From NCBI GenBank assembly GCA_023653785.1, contig JAMKCH010041456.1, positions 1 to 64,000 of the forward strand: a DNA stretch of 64,000 nt, given 5' to 3'. Positions 33,547-43,545 of this stretch are shown here, piece by piece. The notes under the pieces are model-generated. The model was not told the origin of the DNA. It worked only from the letters and a program-made list of their open reading frames with translations, and ran no database searches. The position numbers and the translations under genes were made by a program. Each line of letters begins with the position of its first letter. The stretch's first letter is position 1. Origin of the DNA: Ophioderma brevispina (Eukaryota; Echinodermata; Ophiuroidea; Amphilepidida; Ophiodermatidae).

Positions 33547-33851
33547 TGACTGCTAATCAATAGTTTCACAAATGAGGTCACTGGTAGTGTATTCTTTTTC
33601 TGGCACTGTTTATTGCAATGGAATGTCCACCAAAGATTCGGAGTAGGTTTATCATCTCATTTCCTGGGACTTTAAAGAGCTGCTTATTATCATACAGTAC
33701 CCTGAAAACTTGAAATTATTCCGTTTGCTCAGAATGATCTGTGAGGATTAATAACTGTGATGAGGAACTTGAGGTGAGGACAAAAGGTCTGATTGTGGCC
33801 AAAAACTAATTCGAACACTTAAGCCTAATCTACGCAACCCGCCTAGATTTT
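33547..33851. other. Intron sequence, nothing recognised
   Basis: A short stretch between two LINE remnants with no recognisable content. Confidence 0.4.
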
Positions 33852-34525
33852 TTGCTTAAGATGAAATCTGTAACTGATTTTGGTTCTTCTTCTTATCGTG
33901 TCCAAACACTGTAGTTCTCAAATATGATCCAGCCAGAGATGGTACAGCGTCTGGCTGCTTCACTGAATTCCGCAAGGTCCTGTTTGTGTATTGTTTGCTC
34001 CAGCAGTGGGCAGACCAAGAGATGTTCCATTGTCTGTGGTGCTGTTCCACAACCACAGGTAGTGTCCTGATCTGCTTCCAGATAGCCCCACTTTTCAAAG
34101 AAACCTTAGCTCGGCCAATTCTGGTTCTCAATCTGTTGAGGCATCGCCATTCAGCCCATGAGGAGTCAGCTCCAGGTGGGAGATTACTCACCAGATTCAA
34201 TACCAATAGATGTTAGATGGTGATGCAAGTTTTCCTTCCACAAGGCGACTCTCTGACCTCCTTAGAGACTAGTTCAAGAGGTTGGACTTTACTTAAGAGA
34301 CTCTCTCTAGATTTAAGGCGGTTGGCAGCAGCTATCTGTCCAGACACAGGGTGCTTCACATTAGATACTTGGCAGCTATGCTCTTGCATGATCGCTACGC
34401 TACGACGGATGTCGGTGGAGCAATTCCTGCTAGGCCTAGGATGTATAAGTTTTCCGTTGGTGTTGGACGGAGGCATCCTGTGATAAGCCAGCAGGAGGCA
34501 TTTAACGCTCAATCAAGCTTCTTGG
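33852..34525 (-). pseudogene. Jockey-like LINE, RT C terminus and 3' end
   Basis: On the minus strand, an ITGCLRPTPTENLYIL piece near 34470 is followed by LPPGADSSWAEWRCLNRLRT (about 34110-34175), then a zinc-finger segment TTCGCGTAPQTMEHLLVCP (about 34010-34065) and an ending ISGWIIFENYSVWTR before a stop. A GAA-rich 3' end follows (about 33885). Pieces are in different frames. The same 3' region occurs at 40068-40490 and, upstream of it, at 17685-17972. Confidence 0.8.
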
Positions 34526-35262
34526 CATGGGTTGATTTAGGTATTTTGGATGGTTTGAAATTTCTGTCAATAAATTCAGACATTCCTGATGCACTGCCAT
34601 GTTTGTTTGTATTAAAAATATGGTTTAAAGAGTCATAGATATCCAAATTTCATTAATATGTATCCAAATAAATGGTCCAAAATTGGGTAATAAAATACCC
34701 ATAAAATTTGGAAAAAATACATATCCACCCATTACTGTTTTACTCTGTAGAAAATGATATCATAATTGCTATATAGCATATAATTAAGGAGCGGTGAGCA
34801 GAGGTTTGATATAGCTTCGCTTCTATAGGGTTATACAAAATGAGATAATGTGCTGAAAATGGCCAAAACTCGGCGAGTGAAATAGGGTTAACATGCTATT
34901 TCTCGCAAAGAAACGGATAGCAGACTGTTCAGTCATCTTTTAGTCCATGGGCCGGCACTTTCCACAGTAACAAATACGATGTTAATGGTTTATAGTTGAT
35001 TGATTTATACGGTCAAATCCAAGAAAATTGTGAAGGTGATACTCGCATTTTAGTGACGTTTCACTGCTACTCTAGCAGTGACAATGGTTTGTTTATAAAT
35101 CGATTAGCAGCTGGTCCTTCAGGCAAAGTTTGAAGACGTTACATTGTCTATAGGGTCAAATGATCCTTATTATAGTGTTTTACTTAGTGAAAGATATAAT
35201 TCGCTTTTATATTGTATTGTGAAGTTATTGTCATTTCGATATCAAATTCTTGTCAATCACAG
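34526..35262. other. Intron sequence before SRCR2, nothing recognised
   Basis: No coding similarity or repeat match. It ends with the acceptor TCAATCACAG (ending 35262). Confidence 0.4.
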
Positions 35263-35417
35263 AGGGTCCTCGCTTATCTGGTGGAAAGACACGTCATCAG
35301 GGTCGAATAGAATATCTTCATAATGGTGAATGGGGGACAGTGTGTGGGGGTGACGATTGGGGTCAAGAAGAAGCTGATGTTGCTTGTAAGGAAATGGGAT
35401 TCGTCAACGCTACCCAG
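35263..35417 (+). CDS. SRCR domain 2, first half
   Basis: The exon encodes the N-terminal half of an SRCR domain: GPRLSGGK, GRIEYLHNGEWGTVCGG, DDWGQEEADVACKEMGF and NATQ. The acceptor is phase 1, as at the other domain boundaries. The donor CAG|GTAAGT (GT at 35418-35419) is phase 0 and cuts the domain after CKEMGF. It is completed in frame by the exon at 44317, across an intron of about 8.9 kb. The split differs from SRCR1 and SRCR3, each of which occupies a single exon. Confidence 0.92.
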
Positions 35418-35810
35418 GTAAGTCCTATTTTCATACGTTGTAGTTAAAAGGTCCATGGTCCGATCGCTAATAGCCTCGTCCCAGAAGCCCCAGATTTTAC
35501 CGGAAGTGGTCAACATTTTGGTATCAGAAGAAAGCTACTATTTTTATCATTTACCCTGTGAAGAGCCAAAGGGTGTTTGGTTTGGAAATTATGAGCGAAA
35601 ATGTGGCCCATTTTGGTCGACCAATATTAATTTTAGACAGTACTCTATGGGGCTTACAAAATCCACGTTTTTAGCTCTCACATCAAAACGGATTGAAATA
35701 TCGGCGCGAAACTTTAGAGCTGAGGTTATGGGGTACAGACCAATCTATCAAGATGAAAACTTCATATCCTTTAATCGGGTCATTCCCTTTTAACTTTGTT
35801 CGAGATTATA

Positions 35811-36766
35811 CAGTGTGCATGAGTCCAAAAACCCTACATTCAGAAAATATTTTTTCTTGAAAGGGTAAACGTTATTTTTGCTAAAATGTTTGCTTTGGTA
35901 GTTCATAGGGATAAACTAGCTTTGAGAAGATTTTAATTTAGTGGTGTTCGGACTTCAAGTTCAGAAATTATGTGAATTTTGCGGAGAGACCTAAACATTC
36001 TGTTCGGCCACTTTTAGCCATACAATGCGGAGAGGCTAACACCGACGTATAGCATAATTTAAGACAATTCACACATACAATTTCAGTGGGTATTGAATTC
36101 TTCTTGACAAAAACATATCAGTTTGAATAAAACGGTATCTTCGACAAATAAAATTACCATTGTTAAATCAATAAAGAGTCTGTCAAATAAAATTACCATT
36201 GTTAAATCGATAAAGAGTCTGTTATTGAAAATTAGTCCATACCAATGTTTCAGTTCATGAGGATAATAAAGTGGCTCAGAGGTTTTGTTTTACATAGCTT
36301 AAATAATTATTTATATTACAGAGATAATAAAAAAATTCACATAATTTCTGAACTTGAAGTCCGAACACCACTAAATAAATTGGGAGAAAAACCTAAGGCT
36401 GAAGTTTTCTCTAAATAAATTGTAATTAAAACTTACAAATTAAATTTCAAATGAATTGCACAAAACTGGAAGACATACATAGGAATCAAATTGCTTTGAC
36501 TACAAGTTTCGTTGTAGGTTAAAACCATGGAAACTCGCTGATCCAAAGTAAACTGTGGTCTTACACCAGCCATCTTGACTTTCTTATTTCGGATTTTGAA
36601 CATTATTTTACCCTGCATTCTCTTTTGTAATATTTGGAATATTAATCTTGTAATCCTATTCTCCTACCTTCTATTGTTTGATAAGAATTTGGTGTTAAAA
36701 TGTTGTTTTTTTTACCAAAGTACTGTTGTAGACCATGTTGCTCTATGTAAACGATGCATCTTTGTG
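35811..36766. mobile_element. TA-flanked DNA transposon, copy 2, right end replaced
   Basis: It starts TA-CAGTGTGCATGAGTC (TA at 35809-35810) and matches copy 1 (18751-19854) through CTACATTCAG, AAACGTTATTTTTGCT, GAGACCTAAA and AACGATGCATC. The terminal right repeat is missing: at 36767 the sequence switches to an arm of the palindromic MITE seen at 3130-3270. Within it, 35940-35990 is inverted at 36333-36385 (GTTCGGACTTCAAGTTCAGA and complement), a feature not present in copy 1. Confidence 0.8.
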
Positions 36767-36840
36767 GGCTTACTGTATTTTGCGAACGAAACAGAACTCC
36801 CATTGGATTACACGCTTTATTCCGTCATGCATGCATAACG
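36767..36840. mobile_element. Single arm of the palindromic MITE
   Basis: GGCTTACTGTATTTTGCGAA through CACGCTTTATTCCGT and the loop GCATGCATAACGTG match one arm plus loop of the element at 3130-3270. The other arm is absent, and the left edge abuts the truncated TA element. Confidence 0.85.
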
Positions 36841-36948
36841 TGAACTTTTTTGCTTGGATTTTTTTGGGGGCCGGGGGTATTTCGACAAAATTGTTATGTG
36901 CATTCTCTGGTGTCCTTTTTGTTAAAGGATATAGTTTTGGTCAGATAA

Positions 36949-37121
36949 CCGGTGTGGCAGGAGATATGGTCCGCCGGTCTCACAGTCCGGGAACAATGGT
37001 GAACAATAGGGCAATCGATTCAGTTGACTCTTCACGTAACATTAGTTTCACGCTTTATTCCGTTGTAGTCTATGGAGCCCGGACTGTGGTTCCTGCCGGA
37101 CCATATCTCCTTTCACACCGG
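36949..37121. mobile_element. MITE with CCGGTGTGGCAGGAGATATG ends (complete copy)
   Basis: The left end CCGGTGTGGCAGGAGATATG pairs with the right end CATATCTCCTTTCACACCGG. The interior contains GGGCAATCGATTCAGTTGAC and CACGCTTTATTCCGTTGTAG. This is the best-preserved copy of the family; others lie at 7940-8092, 37365-37538, 37735-37906 and about 52025-52140. Confidence 0.85.
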
Positions 37122-37364
37122 TTCAATTTTAACCTTAAAGGACCACATAAAAATTCTTCAGACATAATGAAATAGACCCTTACTGAAATCACTTCCACAA
37201 ATTTGAAAACAATTTGGGTGTTTACATTCCATAAAAACAGTAAAACAGCAAGAGGTGGTGGCAGTCGGTGGCAATTCCAGCCACGGATAATCAATGTGTT
37301 GACGTCCCTGCCAGAATTTACAGCGTATCTAGCATGTTTTCTGACTCAATTCGAAAGCATTCAG

Positions 37365-37538
37365 ACCGGTGTGAAAGTAATCATAGTCCGGCAGGTATCA
37401 TAGTCCGGGCTCTATAGACGATAACGGAATAAAGCGTGAAACTAATGTTGCGTAAAGAGTCAACTGAATCGATTGCCCTATTGTTCACCATTGTTCCCGG
37501 ACTGTGAGCCCGGAGGACCATATCTCCTGCCACACCGG
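37365..37538. mobile_element. Same MITE family, inverted copy
   Basis: Reverse complement of the copy at 36949-37121, from CCGGTGTGAAAG to CCTGCCACACCGG. Its last 60 bp belong to the direct repeat described next. Confidence 0.85.
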
Positions 37539-37739
37539 GATTCAGACATTGTACTTCAGGCTTGTATTAAGATATTGATCTGACAAGTGAAAAGTGAATT
37601 AGCCGGGCCCTATTGTTCACCATTGTTCCCGGACTGTGAGCCCGGAGGACCATATCTCCTGCCACACCGGGATTCAGACATTGTACTTCAGGCTTGTATT
37701 AAGATATTGATCTTACAAGTGAAATGTCAATTAGCCGGT
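37476..37739. repeat. Tandem duplication, 132-bp period, spanning a MITE end
   Basis: Unit 1 (37476-37607) and unit 2 (37608-37739) begin CCCTATTGTTCACCATTG, and each includes a MITE terminus plus its flank ACATTGTACTTCAGGCTTGT. They differ at only a few positions (GATCTGAC/GATCTTAC, AAAAGTGAATT/AAATGTCAATT). Confidence 0.88.
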
Positions 37740-37906
37740 GTGGCAGGAGATATGGTCCGCCGGTCTCACAGTCCAGGAACAATGGTCAACAATAGGGCAA
37801 TCGATTCAGTTGACTCTTCACGTAACATTGGTTTCACGCTTTATTCCGTTGTAGTCTATGGAGCCCGGACTGTAGTTCCTGCCGGACCATATCTCCTTTC
37901 ACACCG
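37735..37906. mobile_element. Same MITE family, direct copy
   Basis: Runs from CCGGTGTGGCAGGAGATATG to ATCTCCTTTCACACCG in the same orientation as 36949-37121, with few differences. It begins in the last bases of the 132-bp duplication. Confidence 0.85.
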
Positions 37907-37974
37907 AGATTAGCACAAATTAAGTTTGATAATCTCGCTTTCGTGTGTGCCGTGAACATCCCTATGCGGTTGAT

Positions 37975-38400
37975 GGAAAAAGCAGATTGAGCAGAAGGGG
38001 AAAAAAAGCAGAATTCACAGAAAAGGCAGAATGAGCAGGATGAGCAGAATGGGCAGAAAAGCAGAATAGGCAGAAAAGCAGAATGGGCAAATCTGCCTTT
38101 TCCGCCTATCCTGCACTGTCAGCTTTTTTGCCCTTTCAGATAATTCTGTCTTTTCTGCCCATTCTGCTTTTCTATTTTTTTTCCATTCTGTCTATTCTGC
38201 CCACTATGCTTTTCTGCCTATTCTATTCATTCTGCTCATTCTGCCCATTCTGCTTTTCTGCTTTTTCTGCCCATGCCACTTTTCTGCCTTTTCTGTCCAT
38301 TGTGCTTTCCTGCACATATGCTCATTCTATCCATTCTGCTTATTCTGTCCATTCTGCTTTTCTGCTCATTCTGCCCATTCTGTTTCTGCCTTTTACACCA
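37975..38400. repeat. GCAGAA/TTCTGC array that switches strand
   Basis: Up to about 38095 the plus strand carries GCAGAA-type units (GAATGGGCAGAAAAGCA); from there to 38400 it carries the complementary TTCTGCCCATTCTGC units. The two halves can fold on each other. Methionine-, leucine- and phenylalanine-rich frames here are artefacts. Confidence 0.85.
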
Positions 38401-39865
38401 ACCGTACCTATGTAAAGAAATGTTTAACCGATTGAACATGAACATGACCACTGTGCAGACTGTGTTTACGCTGTAAAAGTTTTACGCTGTAAAAGTTTTA
38501 GAGCACCAATGTAGCATGCAAATTCAGGACTGTTGGGAAGACAGAAATACAATTAGATATTGCATTTGCATTCTTCAAAACGGAATTGTGAAATAGTATT
38601 TATCACTGCGGGTTCCAGTATCATGCTTTAGGCATAAATTGTCTAAAATAATAAACGTTGTCATGCTTATACAAAATGGCTCTATAAATAAATTCAACCC
38701 GAGTATAACAGTCATGGAAAGGAATCTGACATATGATTTTGATTTTGATGTAATGTGCTTACGCTTAGAGATCATTCTGGGAAAGCTTACTAATGATAAA
38801 TTGGAGACTTTCCAGGTATGTTGCCAAGTAAAGATGTCCATGGTGAGTTACATGACATCATCATTGAGCCTTTCAATTGATAATATTTAGGCTATGTGTA
38901 TGCATGATATGATTGTTTAAAAATGATTTTTAGATATAGGGGGGAAATCTAACTGTGAAATAAGTTACGTTGGGATGTGTTGCTAAGAACAAGGGCAGTA
39001 GTTTATTTGGATTATCAGGAAAGGTAAATCTGTGTAGTGCAAGTAGTGATATTTAAGATATCATGGGCGTTAAAGCCAAAAGCTTCGGTTTTTGGAACCA
39101 AAAGGGAATTCCACTTGTGTTCCTAAAAGTTAACATTTATGACAGACGGATTTTTGTGGGGAAATATCTGTTTTATAATAGTAGGATTTTTTATCCTGTC
39201 AGTTCATTAAAAGTTTTTGGGGCGTGTCGAAGGTTCCATTCGTTTGAGAGGTTTATACTTTACACAATCAGTACAATAGAGATTAGATGTCACGATAGCA
39301 GATAAGACTAAGGCCATAATTAAAAAATGTATCCCTTTTATCACTAAGAAATATTACAAGGGCAAATGCACTTAATAACTCCAAAACCAAAAACTCTGGA
39401 GCACTCAGTAATTATTAGAAAGTGTGAGTAACGTTTGTCGATTTATTCTGTCTTGTCCAGAATAGTATTTGACAGCTTGGTCAATCATTTAAATACTTTG
39501 GTTTTGGTCACTCATAACAAACTACAATATTTACGGGGCCTAATCCTCCTCTTCACCCAGCCTCGATGTCCATGACACTTAATCCGTTCTTTGATTGACG
39601 CCAAACAAAGGAATCATAGCGTGTCTCAGACTTTATACCGCAATCTATTCAATTGAATCTGGTATGAAGCCTTCACATATTTTGTGATTTTTTTGTGTAG
39701 TTAAAGGGACTTACAGAACCTCTGAAATAGGAACTTATTTTCTGAATAAGATTCCCACGAACTCTGCTTGTGGAAATATATTAAAGCGAGTAGCCATTTT
39801 GTAATCTTCGCCGTAAGGATATATCATCGGTGAACTGTAACATTTCTTTTACACTTAGTGACCAA

Positions 39866-39896
<31 letters not shown>

Positions 39897-40067
39897 AGTT
39901 AATTAGGGAGGGTCCCATGAACGGTAGTCAGCTGAGAATATTTAAACAAATCAAAGAACCAAAGCAATTTTTGGCTGATATATGTTCACGCATACATATA
40001 AGTAAACAATTATTAGTAACATTCAAAATAATTAACCTTTATGCGCTGAAAACAAACAATTTCATCG
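38401..40067. other. Intron sequence, nothing recognised except a G-run
   Basis: About 1.7 kb without recognisable coding or repeat content, apart from an uninterrupted G-run at about 39867-39890. Short open frames (e.g. 38639-38890 and 39063-39305, plus) carry no known motif. Confidence 0.4.
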
Positions 40068-40490
40068 TGGACGTTCTTCTTCTTCTTCTTGCTCATGAGG
40101 CAGCAGCTAAATATGTGGTAAACGGTGGAGCCAGCTCATTGTTGATTGGTTTGTGTTTGAGAAGTCTATGTCCACCGGTGGACGAAAGGTAGGGCACTCA
40201 CTGAGAATGTGATCCGCAGTCTGTGATGGAGAACCACATTGGCAGGCTGTTGAAGCGACCAACTCCTGTGCGAATCCGGTTTAAGGTGACCCATTCCTTG
40301 CGTGGAAGATTGCTACCAGGTGGTAGTTCTGTCATAGGTATAATAGTGAGTTGATCTGGTCTTGCAGTATCTAGCCAGGCAGTATTCCATGTCTGTAAGA
40401 TGTTGAATGGGGAGCTGGAGAGTTTAGCAGCGTGTCGACAGAAAGGTCGACGAGAGCACAGTCTCTGTCTGCCGAGCTGGTGTGATTCTT
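40068..40490 (-). pseudogene. Jockey-like LINE, RT C terminus and GAA-rich 3' end
   Basis: Minus-strand frames give KESHQLGRQRLCSRRPF, then IPMTELPPGSNLPRKEW and VTLNRIRTGVGRF (about 40265-40345), the zinc finger CQCGSPSQTADHILSECP (about 40192-40250) and an ending rich in E from (GAA)n near 40075. A frameshift lies between GRF and CQCG. The upstream edge at about 40490 abuts a tRNA-like sequence. Confidence 0.82.
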
Positions 40491-40491
40491 T

Positions 40492-40566
40492 GACCGTGAT
40501 TCGAACCAGGGGCCTTTGTATTAGGAGGCTGATGACTAACCAATCGAGCTAACTCGCCCTGCTTGG
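40492..40566 (-). repeat. tRNA-like sequence (possible SINE head)
   Basis: On the minus strand: GGGCGAGTTAGCTCGATTGG (box A), then GCCTCCTAATACAAAGGC (anticodon-like arm with a CCT-type loop) and CTGGTTCGAATCACGG (box B). The 3' acceptor strand does not pair with GGGCGAG, so it is not a complete tRNA. It leads straight into the LINE tail at 40490. Confidence 0.7.
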
Positions 40567-40884
40567 TAACAAGGGGCAAAATACAATATATCAATTGTAA
40601 AAAAGCTTCAACAGTATATGAACACACTAAAGACTAATGACTCATAAAAAATGGCCAACATACGTCACAGAGCTTCACAAAGGTGAAAAAACCCGAAAAG
40701 CTCAGGGAATCCTCGTATCCGGTGAAAACAATCAGTGCACAAAATATAGTCACTGCAAATGGCATATGTTTTATTTTTACGCACAATGTGCTAAGCATCG
40801 ACCGTATTTTGTAAAAGCCTTGTCCGTATCGGCTATAGGCCTACGAATTTTCCTTTATAAGTAGGCCTAATTAGTATAGTCTGC

Positions 40885-41400
40885 GGGGCAACATTGCCCC
40901 AACGGCCTGCCGACCACAAAAAACGACCAGTTCCCCCACCATGTTCCCAACTTCACCCCGACGTTGGCTTACCTACCATAAAACGACCATTCCACCTCCA
41001 TCATTTCCCCAACATCGGCCCAACGTTGGCCTGCTGACCACAAAACGACCAGTTCCCCCACCATTTTCCCAACTTCGCCCGACTTTGGCTTACCGATCAT
41101 AAAATGACCACTCACTCCACCTTTTTTCCAATGTCGGCCCAACGTTGGCCTGGCGACCGTGACCGTCCCGACTTACCCCAACCGCCCCGACTTACCCCAA
41201 CCGCCCCGACTTACTCCAACGTCGGCCCTACATCAGTTTGATATGGGGTCTTTTTTGCCAACGTCGGCCGGACGTTGGCTTGCCGACCGTAAAAAAGGCC
41301 AATTAATGCCACCACTGCCATCGTTGGCACTACGTTGGCACTACGTTGGCTTGCCAACCGCGACCAATGCCAACCAATGCCGAGGTTGGCCCAACGTCGT
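40885..41400. repeat. Diverged minisatellite with CCCAACGTTGGC motifs
   Basis: Units of roughly 60 bp contain CAACGTTGGCCTGC, CGACCA(C/T)AAAACGACCA and CCACC...TTTCCCAAC, repeated about eight times with growing divergence. A smaller run of TACCCCAACCGCCCCGACT is at about 41170-41215. Proline-rich frames across it are compositional. Confidence 0.8.
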
Positions 41401-41414
41401 AATGCTATCTGGAA

Positions 41415-41473
41415 GCTTGGTGCTTGTTGTCGTGCAGAGCCTTATTCGCTAGTTTGCGTGTGGTGTTCTCATA
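41415..41473 (-). pseudogene. RT C-terminal scrap left of the foldback element
   Basis: The minus-strand frame TRKLANKALHDNKHQAS matches the (R/K)-x-L-A-x-+-A-L...H...L segment that follows L-x-G-I-x-P-A-x-L-R-R in jockey-like RT proteins. It is the expected continuation of the RT pieces on the other side of the foldback element. Confidence 0.55.
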
Positions 41474-42751
41474 CTATGGTAAGCCACAGCAGTCATAAAT
41501 GCGAGTTTTTCGACGCCGTATGTCGAGTTTTTGCGACGCCGTGTGTCGAGTTTTGTATGTGGTCGAGTTTTTGCGACGCCGTGTGGTAGAGAGTTGTGTA
41601 TGTGGTCGAGTTTTTGCGACGCCGTGTGGCCGAGTTTTGGACGGTATGTGGCCGAGTTTTGGACGGTATGTGGCCGAGTTTTTGTGTTTTTAGAGCTGTT
41701 TCCACAATGAATTATTTGTCATTATTGAGGATGTTGTGATCTAATATGTTGATTTTTTTAATATGATTATAGACAATAAATCAACTTTTGTAATAAAACT
41801 TAAGATGGGAGCTAAACAGATTTATCTCGCAAAGTACCAATATTATATAATTTCAGGGGTCTGAAATCACCATTACTTTTATGAGAAAACACGTGTGGAA
41901 GGATTATTCGGTGGTTTTGCTCCGTTTATTGTTGTGCGGCCTTGACCTTACACGGGCGACGGGCGCAATTTATCCATTATTTATTTTATGCACTATGGCG
42001 AATTTTATCTGGTTTGTCACGATTTTCTATCAGCGTCTACCTGTGAGGCCAACGAAGTTAGAGATTATTTTGCTTCTCTTGTACATGTACTCCAATGCAT
42101 TTCAAGTTCGGATTTACGTGATCTTAACGATTTAGAGAGGTTGACGATGCTGTGTTATCTATTTTTAATTCATATTAAAGTTATTACTGTCAAAGTTCTA
42201 ATTGTTGCATTTTGGTAAGAAAACAATAGAAATAAAAGAAAAATAGAGGTTTTTTTCGAAAGACCTTACCATCAATACTTTATTTGTAAAAAAATGTCAT
42301 AATGTCATTAACGTAATGGGATGCATAACTGTATAAAATAACTATTATAATCATATTCAAAAATAAAATCAACATAAGATCATCAACATAATAATAATGA
42401 CAAATAACTCAATGTGGAAACACAAAACTCTAAAAACACAAAACTCGGCCACATACCCTCCAAAACTCGGCCACATACCGGAAAACTCGGCCACATACCG
42501 TCCAAAACTCGGCCACATACCGTCCAAAACTCGGCCACACGGCGTCGCAAAACTCGACCACACGGCGTCGCAAAACTCGACCACATACAAAACTCGACAC
42601 ACGGGGTCGCAAAACTCGACATACGGCGTTGCAAAACTCGATACACGGCGTCGCAAAACTCGACCACATACAAAACTCGACACACGGGGTCGCAAAACTC
42701 GACATACGGCGTCGCAAAACTCGCATTTATGACTGCTGTGGCTTGGCATAG
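41474..42751. mobile_element. Foldback element with tandem-repeat inverted arms
   Basis: The arms (41474-41775 and 42345-42751) are inverted copies: AAGCCACAGCAGTCATAAAT and GCGAG at the tips, then tandem 17-24-bp units of the type GGCCGAGTTTTGGACGGTAT or GTCGAGTTTTTGCGACGCC, then a unique inner part (TTATTTGTCATTATT). The right arm has about 13 units and the left about 8. The middle (41776-42344) is not repetitive; a frame with CEANEVRDYFASLVHVLQC lies at 41988-42218, plus, of unknown origin. The design is that of foldback elements such as Drosophila FB and Galileo, but no relationship by sequence is claimed. No target duplication found. Confidence 0.85.
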
Positions 42752-43127
42752 GTCCTACTTGCAGCATACCTCAAGACCAGGAGACTGAAGCTGAGCGAAG
42801 CCAAGACCACCGCTACTGCCTTCCACCTCAACGCATCGAGTCCGTATGCGCCAAGGTATATCTTCGAGGAATAACCTCCTGTGCCGACTTGCTGGATCCT
42901 CATGGGGTGCCAGCCCAACGACTCTATGCACCACCGACTTGGCTCTGGTCTACATCGCTGCTGAATATGCCGCTCCAGCATGGTGCAACAGCTCTCACAC
43001 AAAGAAGATGGACGAGACGAGACCTTGAGAACCATTACTGGTTGCCTCCGTCCTATGCATCTGAGTTTCTACCAGTGCTTTCAGGCATTGCACCCTGGCA
43101 TTGCACCTGCAGTGCTTCCGAGAGATA
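42752..43127 (+). pseudogene. Jockey-like LINE RT, C-terminal half, inverted relative to its N-terminal half
   Basis: Plus-strand pieces: AAYLKTRRLKLSEAKTTA (about 42760-42815), LAGSSWGASPTTL, LALVYIAAEYAAPAWCNSS (about 42938-42993), LRTITGCLRP (about 43025-43055) and GIAPAVLPR ending near 43124. These are the segments that follow RT motif C. Motifs A-C of the same type lie on the minus strand immediately to the right, so the segment has been turned round in place. Confidence 0.85.
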
Positions 43128-43545
43128 TCTGCAGTAAGTGTACTTTCTACTTCTGTCCAGTTGCTGTCCGAGTGGAGAAGGGCAAAAAAGTCGGCGTAGC
43201 CATATTGTCTCTAGAGATGTTGTTTGAGGTAAATCGCTGCATGATATATAAGTTGAACGGCATGGGAGCCAGTACAGATCCTTGTGGTACTCCGTTCCTC
43301 AGACGGCGCAGACGACTACTCTGCCCATCACTGGTCTTGAGAATAAAGCTACGGTTTGCAAGCATGTTACAATCTTATGAAGTGTACAAGGTGACGATCC
43401 GGGATGGTCCTGAGAAGCTTGAGTGTCAGGCCCTGGTGCCATACGGTGTCCTACGCTGCAGTAAGGTCCACCAAGATGACGCCTGCCTTAGGACGCTTTC
43501 ATAGCTTTCCTCAATATCATTTGTGAGTTTAACAATCGTGGACGT
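43128..43545 (-). pseudogene. Jockey-like LINE RT, motifs A to C
   Basis: Minus-strand pieces: KLTNDIEESYE, motif A GVILVDLTAA(stop)DTVWHQG (about 43435-43480), LRTIPDRHLVHFI, NRSFILKTSDGQSSRLRRLR then NGVPQGSVLAP (motif B, about 43259-43295), and YADFFALLHSDSNW (motif C with YADD changed to YADF, about 43155-43200). Translation runs on to ESTLTADIS at 43128, exactly where the inverted segment begins. The changed catalytic aspartate and the stop confirm it is dead. Confidence 0.88.

Noticed and set aside
33330..33581. Minus-strand frame of alternating isoleucine and tyrosine
   Set aside because: It is the translation of a TA microsatellite.
38083..38476. Leucine- and phenylalanine-rich frames that look like membrane proteins
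   Set aside because: They translate the TTCTGC simple repeat in several frames at once.
41881..42218. Frames in the middle of the foldback element as a transposase
   Set aside because: They are short, have stops nearby and show no DDE-type or zinc-finger motif. Capture of host DNA remains possible but is unsupported.
42430..42725. Regular short repeats that might suggest a CRISPR array
   Set aside because: The units are 17-24 bp without unique spacers, vary in length, and are mirrored on the other arm of the same element in a eukaryotic context. They are subterminal repeats of a foldback element.
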